9,866 nt of DNA from NCBI GenBank assembly GCA_023458315.1, contig JAEXAH010000002.1, forward strand, positions 1 through 9,866. The letters run 5' to 3'. Within the stretch, counting starts at the first letter, position 1; the number at the start of each line of letters is the position of its first letter. Of the stretch, positions 7,178-9,866 are shown in pieces. The notes below the pieces were generated by a model. It saw only the letters and a list, made by a program, of their open reading frames with translations. It was not told the DNA's origin and did no database searches. This stretch comes from Pseudomonadota bacterium (GTDB taxonomy: Bacteria > Pseudomonadota > Alphaproteobacteria > Rhodospirillales > Magnetospirillaceae). A program made the position numbers and the translations under genes.

Positions 7178-7265
7178 TCCGACCTGAAACATCCGCCGTC
7201 CGCGCCCGCGCGCGGCCCGACACTTGTTTCCGACCGGGATGTTTCCCGGTACGGGGGGATTACAT
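7178..7265 (+). promoter_or_regulatory. Receptor leader with two mutually exclusive stem-loops
   Basis: GAAACATCC (7186-7194) is a perfect inverted match to GGATGTTTC (7237-7245), giving a 9-bp long-range stem. The same right arm is also part of a local 7-bp hairpin ACCGGGA-TGTT-TCCCGGT (7233-7250), so the two pairings exclude each other. A third small stem, CCGCG/CGCGG (7200-7204 with 7211-7215), sits in the loop. The ribosome site GGGGGGA (7253-7259) begins 3 nt after the local hairpin and 7 nt before ATG 7266. Switching between the pairings could affect translation of the receptor; this is inference. Confidence 0.4.
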
Positions 7266-9437
7266 ATGCGACATCATCATCGTCCAGGCCCGCTGGGCCT
7301 GCGGGCGTCCTGCGCCCTGTTCACCCTGATCCTGGCCCTGCCCGCCGCCGCCCTGGCGCAATCGGCCATCGAACTGCCGCCGGTCCCGGTGGACACCGTC
7401 GAGGAACAGACCGCCCAGCCCGCCTTTGGCGGCGGCAGCCTGAGCGGCAGCGACCTGAAAAGCAGCAAGATCGGCGCCACCGGCACCGCCGATCTGTTGA
7501 AGGACATTCCCGGCGTCAGCGTCTCGACCAATGGCGGCCAATCGGCGCTGCCGGTGATCCACGGCCTGGCCGACGACCGCAACAAGATCCTGGTGGATGG
7601 CATGCCCATCACCTCGGCCTGCCCCAACCACATGAACCCGGCGCTGAGCTATATCGAACCCAGCGCGGTGGCCCAGGTGGACGCCATCGCCGGCATCACC
7701 CCGGTCAGCATGGGCGGCGACAGCATCGGCGGCACCATCGTCGTGCAATCGGCGACGCCGGTCTTCGCCGCCCCGGGCGAGGGATTGCACACCGAGGGCA
7801 GCCTGAGCCTGCGCGCCCGCAGCAACAACAAGTCGTTCGGCCAGGCGCTGAGCGGCACCGCCGCCACCGAGAATTTCAGCCTGCGCTATCACGCCGACCA
7901 CGACAAGGCGGGCGATTATCACGACGGCAACGGCGACCGCATTGCGGCGTCCATGTACGAACGGTCCAGCCACGACCTGACCCTGGGCGTCAAGGCGGGC
8001 GACCATCTGTTCACCGTACAGGGCGGCCAGAAATACACGCCCTACGAAGGTTTCCCCAACGAATACATGGACATGCTGTGGAACCGCAGCCACTTCCTGA
8101 ACGGCCGCTGGCAGGGCGCGTTCTCGTGGGGTGAACTGGACAGCCGGGTCTATTACCAGAACGTCCAGCACTACATGAACTTCCTGGGCGACCGCACCAA
8201 TTATTCCGCCGCCGTCGGCATGCCCATGTACACCGAGGCCATGGACATCGGCTACAGCGTCGGCGCCACCATCCCGGCGGGCAAACGCGACACCTTCAAG
8301 ATCGGCCACGAACTGCACCGTTTCACCCTGGACGATTGGTGGCCGCCGGTCGCGGGCATGGCGGGCATGAGCCCCGACACCTTCTGGAACATCGCCGATG
8401 GCGAACGCACGGTGATCGGCACCTATGGCGAATGGGACGCCAAATGGTCGGAACGCTGGTCCACCCAATTGGGCATCCGCAACGACATCGTGGTGATGGA
8501 TACCGGCAAGGTGCGGGGTTACAACCGCGCCAACAACAATTACGCCGCCGATGCCGACGCCTTCAACGCCCAGGACCAGCGCAAGGTGGACATCAACTGG
8601 GACCTGACCGCCCAGACCCGCTACGAGGCCAGTCAATCCAACACCCTGGATTTCGGCTATGCCCGCAAGACCCGCTCGCCCAATTTGTATGAACGCTATT
8701 CCTGGTCCACCGGCGGCATGGCCATGCGCATGGTCAACTGGTTCGGCGACGGCAACGGCTATGTGGGCAATCTCGACCTCAAGCCCGAAATCGCCCACAC
8801 CCTGAGCATGTCCAGCGAATGGCGCGACGCCGCCAAGAAAAGCTGGCGGCTCAAGGTCACGCCCTATTACACCTATATTCAGGATTACATCGGCGTCGAC
8901 AAGATCGGCACCACGGTCTACAACACTCGCACTCTCGTCAACCGGCTGCGCTTCGCCAACCACGACGCCCAGGTCTACGGCATCGATGTTTCGGGCCAGG
9001 CCGATCTGTGGCAGGACACCGGCTATGGCAGCGGTCTGATCAAGGGCTATGTGGGGCTGAGCCAAGGTCAGCAGATCAATACCGGCGAAAGCCTGTACCA
9101 CATGGTGCCGGTCCATGCCGACATCACGGTGGAACACAAGTTGGGCGGCTGGACCAACAGCGTCGAGATGAAGCTGATGGGGCCGAAGAACGACACCGAC
9201 CCGCTGCGCCTGGAACAATCCACCCCGGCCTATGCGGTGTTCAACCTGCGCACCGGCTATGAATGGGAAAACCTGAGCATGTCGGTCGGCGTCGACAACG
9301 TCTTCGACAAGCAATATTACGACCCGTTGGGCGGCGTCGACATCTCGGACGCCCGCGCCGAGGGCCAGAACGGGGCGTTCAGCTCGTTGGCCGCCATGGG
9401 CCGTTCGTTCATCGCCGAGATGACGGTGAAGTTCTGA
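7266..9437 (+). CDS. TonB-dependent outer-membrane receptor, probable copper uptake (CxxxM plug motif)
   Basis: A 723-residue TonB-dependent transporter. The signal peptide is residues 1-31 (cleavage after ALA, before Q32). A possible TonB box lies near DTVEE (43-47). The plug is at about 60-165: LLKDIPGVSVSTNGG, VIHGLADDRNKILVDGMPI, then PVSMGGDSIGGTIVV. The 22-strand-type barrel follows and ends in Phe (VKF), as expected for outer-membrane assembly. C119 is the only cysteine of the mature protein and lies in CPNHM (119-123), a C-x-x-x-M like the copper-binding Cys/Met of OprC/NosA-type receptors. Met clusters occur at 268/270, 319/321/326, 365/368 and 485/487/489. The neighbours (DUF2946, TonB) agree with metal uptake. 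Copper as substrate is inference; another soft metal or a metallophore remains possible. ATG 7266 is chosen for GGGGGGA 7 nt upstream and the clean signal peptide; the frame also has ATG 7239 and TTG 7224. There is no STN domain, so no FecA-type surface signalling. Confidence 0.93.
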   Translation: MRHHHRPGPLGLRASCALFTLILALPAAALAQSAIELPPVPVDTVEEQTAQPAFGGGSLSGSDLKSSKIGATGTADLLKDIPGVSVSTNGGQSALPVIHGLADDRNKILVDGMPITSACPNHMNPALSYIEPSAVAQVDAIAGITPVSMGGDSIGGTIVVQSATPVFAAPGEGLHTEGSLSLRARSNNKSFGQALSGTAATENFSLRYHADHDKAGDYHDGNGDRIAASMYERSSHDLTLGVKAGDHLFTVQGGQKYTPYEGFPNEYMDMLWNRSHFLNGRWQGAFSWGELDSRVYYQNVQHYMNFLGDRTNYSAAVGMPMYTEAMDIGYSVGATIPAGKRDTFKIGHELHRFTLDDWWPPVAGMAGMSPDTFWNIADGERTVIGTYGEWDAKWSERWSTQLGIRNDIVVMDTGKVRGYNRANNNYAADADAFNAQDQRKVDINWDLTAQTRYEASQSNTLDFGYARKTRSPNLYERYSWSTGGMAMRMVNWFGDGNGYVGNLDLKPEIAHTLSMSSEWRDAAKKSWRLKVTPYYTYIQDYIGVDKIGTTVYNTRTLVNRLRFANHDAQVYGIDVSGQADLWQDTGYGSGLIKGYVGLSQGQQINTGESLYHMVPVHADITVEHKLGGWTNSVEMKLMGPKNDTDPLRLEQSTPAYAVFNLRTGYEWENLSMSVGVDNVFDKQYYDPLGGVDISDARAEGQNGAFSSLAAMGRSFIAEMTVKF

Positions 9438-9445
9438 CCTCCTTC

Positions 9446-9475
9446 CCGCCCCGGCGCCCTTTGGCGCCGGGGCGG
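9446..9475 (+). terminator. Strong 13-bp hairpin between receptor and tonB
   Basis: CCGCCCCGGCGCC (9446-9458) pairs perfectly with GGCGCCGGGGCGG (9463-9475) around a CTTT loop, 8 nt after the receptor stop. Only a short TTT (9480-9482) follows, itself the loop of a mini-hairpin CCCG-TTT-CGGG (9476-9486) that overlaps the GGGA ribosome site of the next gene. It may be a partial terminator or a stabilising 3' end that lowers tonB expression relative to the receptor. Confidence 0.55.
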
Positions 9476-9494
9476 CCCGTTTCGGGAAACCGCC

Positions 9495-9866
9495 ATGATC
9501 GCCATGGACGACACCAGGATCGAAACCAGCCTGCGGCCCCGCCCCTCGCGGGCGGCGGCGCTGTCGGTCGGCCTGCATCTGCTGGTGGTGTCGGCATGGC
9601 TGCTGGCGCCGTTGCCCAAGCCCGACGACATGGGCACCGGCGCACTGACCGTGCAATTGCTGATGGAGCCGCCGCCGCCCGCGCCGGAACCGCCGCCGAG
9701 GCCAGAACCGCAACCGGAACCGGCCAAGCCGCAACCGACGCCCGAGGCGCCGAAACCCAAACCCGCGCCGCGCCCGGCAACCAAACCCGCGCCCGTCGCC
9801 GCCAGCCAACCGGCGCAAGCCGCCGCGCCGCCCGCCGCCAGCGGCCCGGTGACGTCAGCCCCGGCC
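9495..9866 (+). CDS. tonB: TonB family energy transducer, N-terminal part (cut by window edge)
   Basis: The frame is open to the window end (124 residues seen). A short basic cytoplasmic N-terminus (SLRPRPSRAAA) is followed by one membrane segment (about 20-38) carrying S24-V-G-L-H28, the SxxxH pattern of TonB transmembrane helices that couples to ExbB/ExbD. From about residue 59 it is a Pro-rich spacer with Glu-Pro then Lys-Pro repeats, which would span the periplasm, and then an Ala/Pro-rich stretch. The C-terminal receptor-binding domain lies beyond the window. ATG 9495 has GGGA (9484-9487) about 7 nt upstream; ATG 9504 is an alternative. Its place 57 bp after a TonB-dependent receptor suggests a dedicated TonB, with exbB/exbD possibly following. 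The repeats are low-complexity coding sequence, not a DNA repeat array. Confidence 0.88.
   Translation, partial: MIAMDDTRIETSLRPRPSRAAALSVGLHLLVVSAWLLAPLPKPDDMGTGALTVQLLMEPPPPAPEPPPRPEPQPEPAKPQPTPEAPKPKPAPRPATKPAPVAASQPAQAAAPPAASGPVTSAPA

Noticed and set aside
7260..9818. An 852-codon open frame antisense to the receptor and the tonB start
   Set aside because: Same wobble-position artefact. The sense frame has a clear signal peptide, plug and barrel, and the antisense product is Gly/Ala/Val/His-rich with no domain.
9650..9866. Repetitive CCG/GAA/AAA-CCC pattern as a DNA repeat array
   Set aside because: It is the codon-level result of the Pro/Glu/Lys spacer of TonB and keeps an open reading frame.

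Overview
The window is GC-rich chromosomal DNA with long open antisense frames. It carries a DUF1489 protein, a family found essentially in Alphaproteobacteria, so a Rhodospirillales / Magnetospirillum-like bacterium is the best guess. That taxonomic call is inference from gene content and base composition. There is no rRNA, tRNA, insertion sequence, integrase or CRISPR array in view.

Left part (1-6169): a plus-strand gene for an envelope-anchored M23 (LytM/MepM-like) peptidoglycan endopeptidase converges on a minus-strand block. A small inverted repeat lies between the two stop codons. The minus-strand block, read right to left, holds a 67-residue lipoprotein, a YgiQ-type radical SAM protein and a transmembrane methyl-accepting chemotaxis protein. 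A GC-rich hairpin separates the lipoprotein gene from ygiQ. The chemoreceptor has its own 90-bp upstream region with a perfect 12-bp palindrome.

Right part (6262-9866, all plus strand): a DUF1489 gene is followed by what looks like a metal-uptake locus, most likely copper. Its parts are a DUF2946 secreted or anchored protein with three conserved cysteines, a 723-residue TonB-dependent outer-membrane receptor, and a TonB-family energy transducer cut by the window edge. The receptor has one cysteine in its mature form. It sits in the plug in a C-x-x-x-M motif (CPNHM), the same spacing as the Cys-Met copper ligands of OprC, and predicted barrel segments carry several Met-x-Met / Met-x-x-Met clusters. 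The DUF2946 neighbour and the dedicated TonB fit the same reading: the receptor takes up the ion, TonB energises it, and the DUF2946 protein handles or senses it on the periplasmic side.

The metal locus is also rich in dyad structure: a palindrome over a consensus -35 box, a hairpin that puts a candidate start codon in its loop, a receptor leader with two mutually exclusive pairings, and a perfect 13-bp hairpin between receptor and tonB. These are the parts most worth a second look. The other genes look like ordinary housekeeping or signalling genes.
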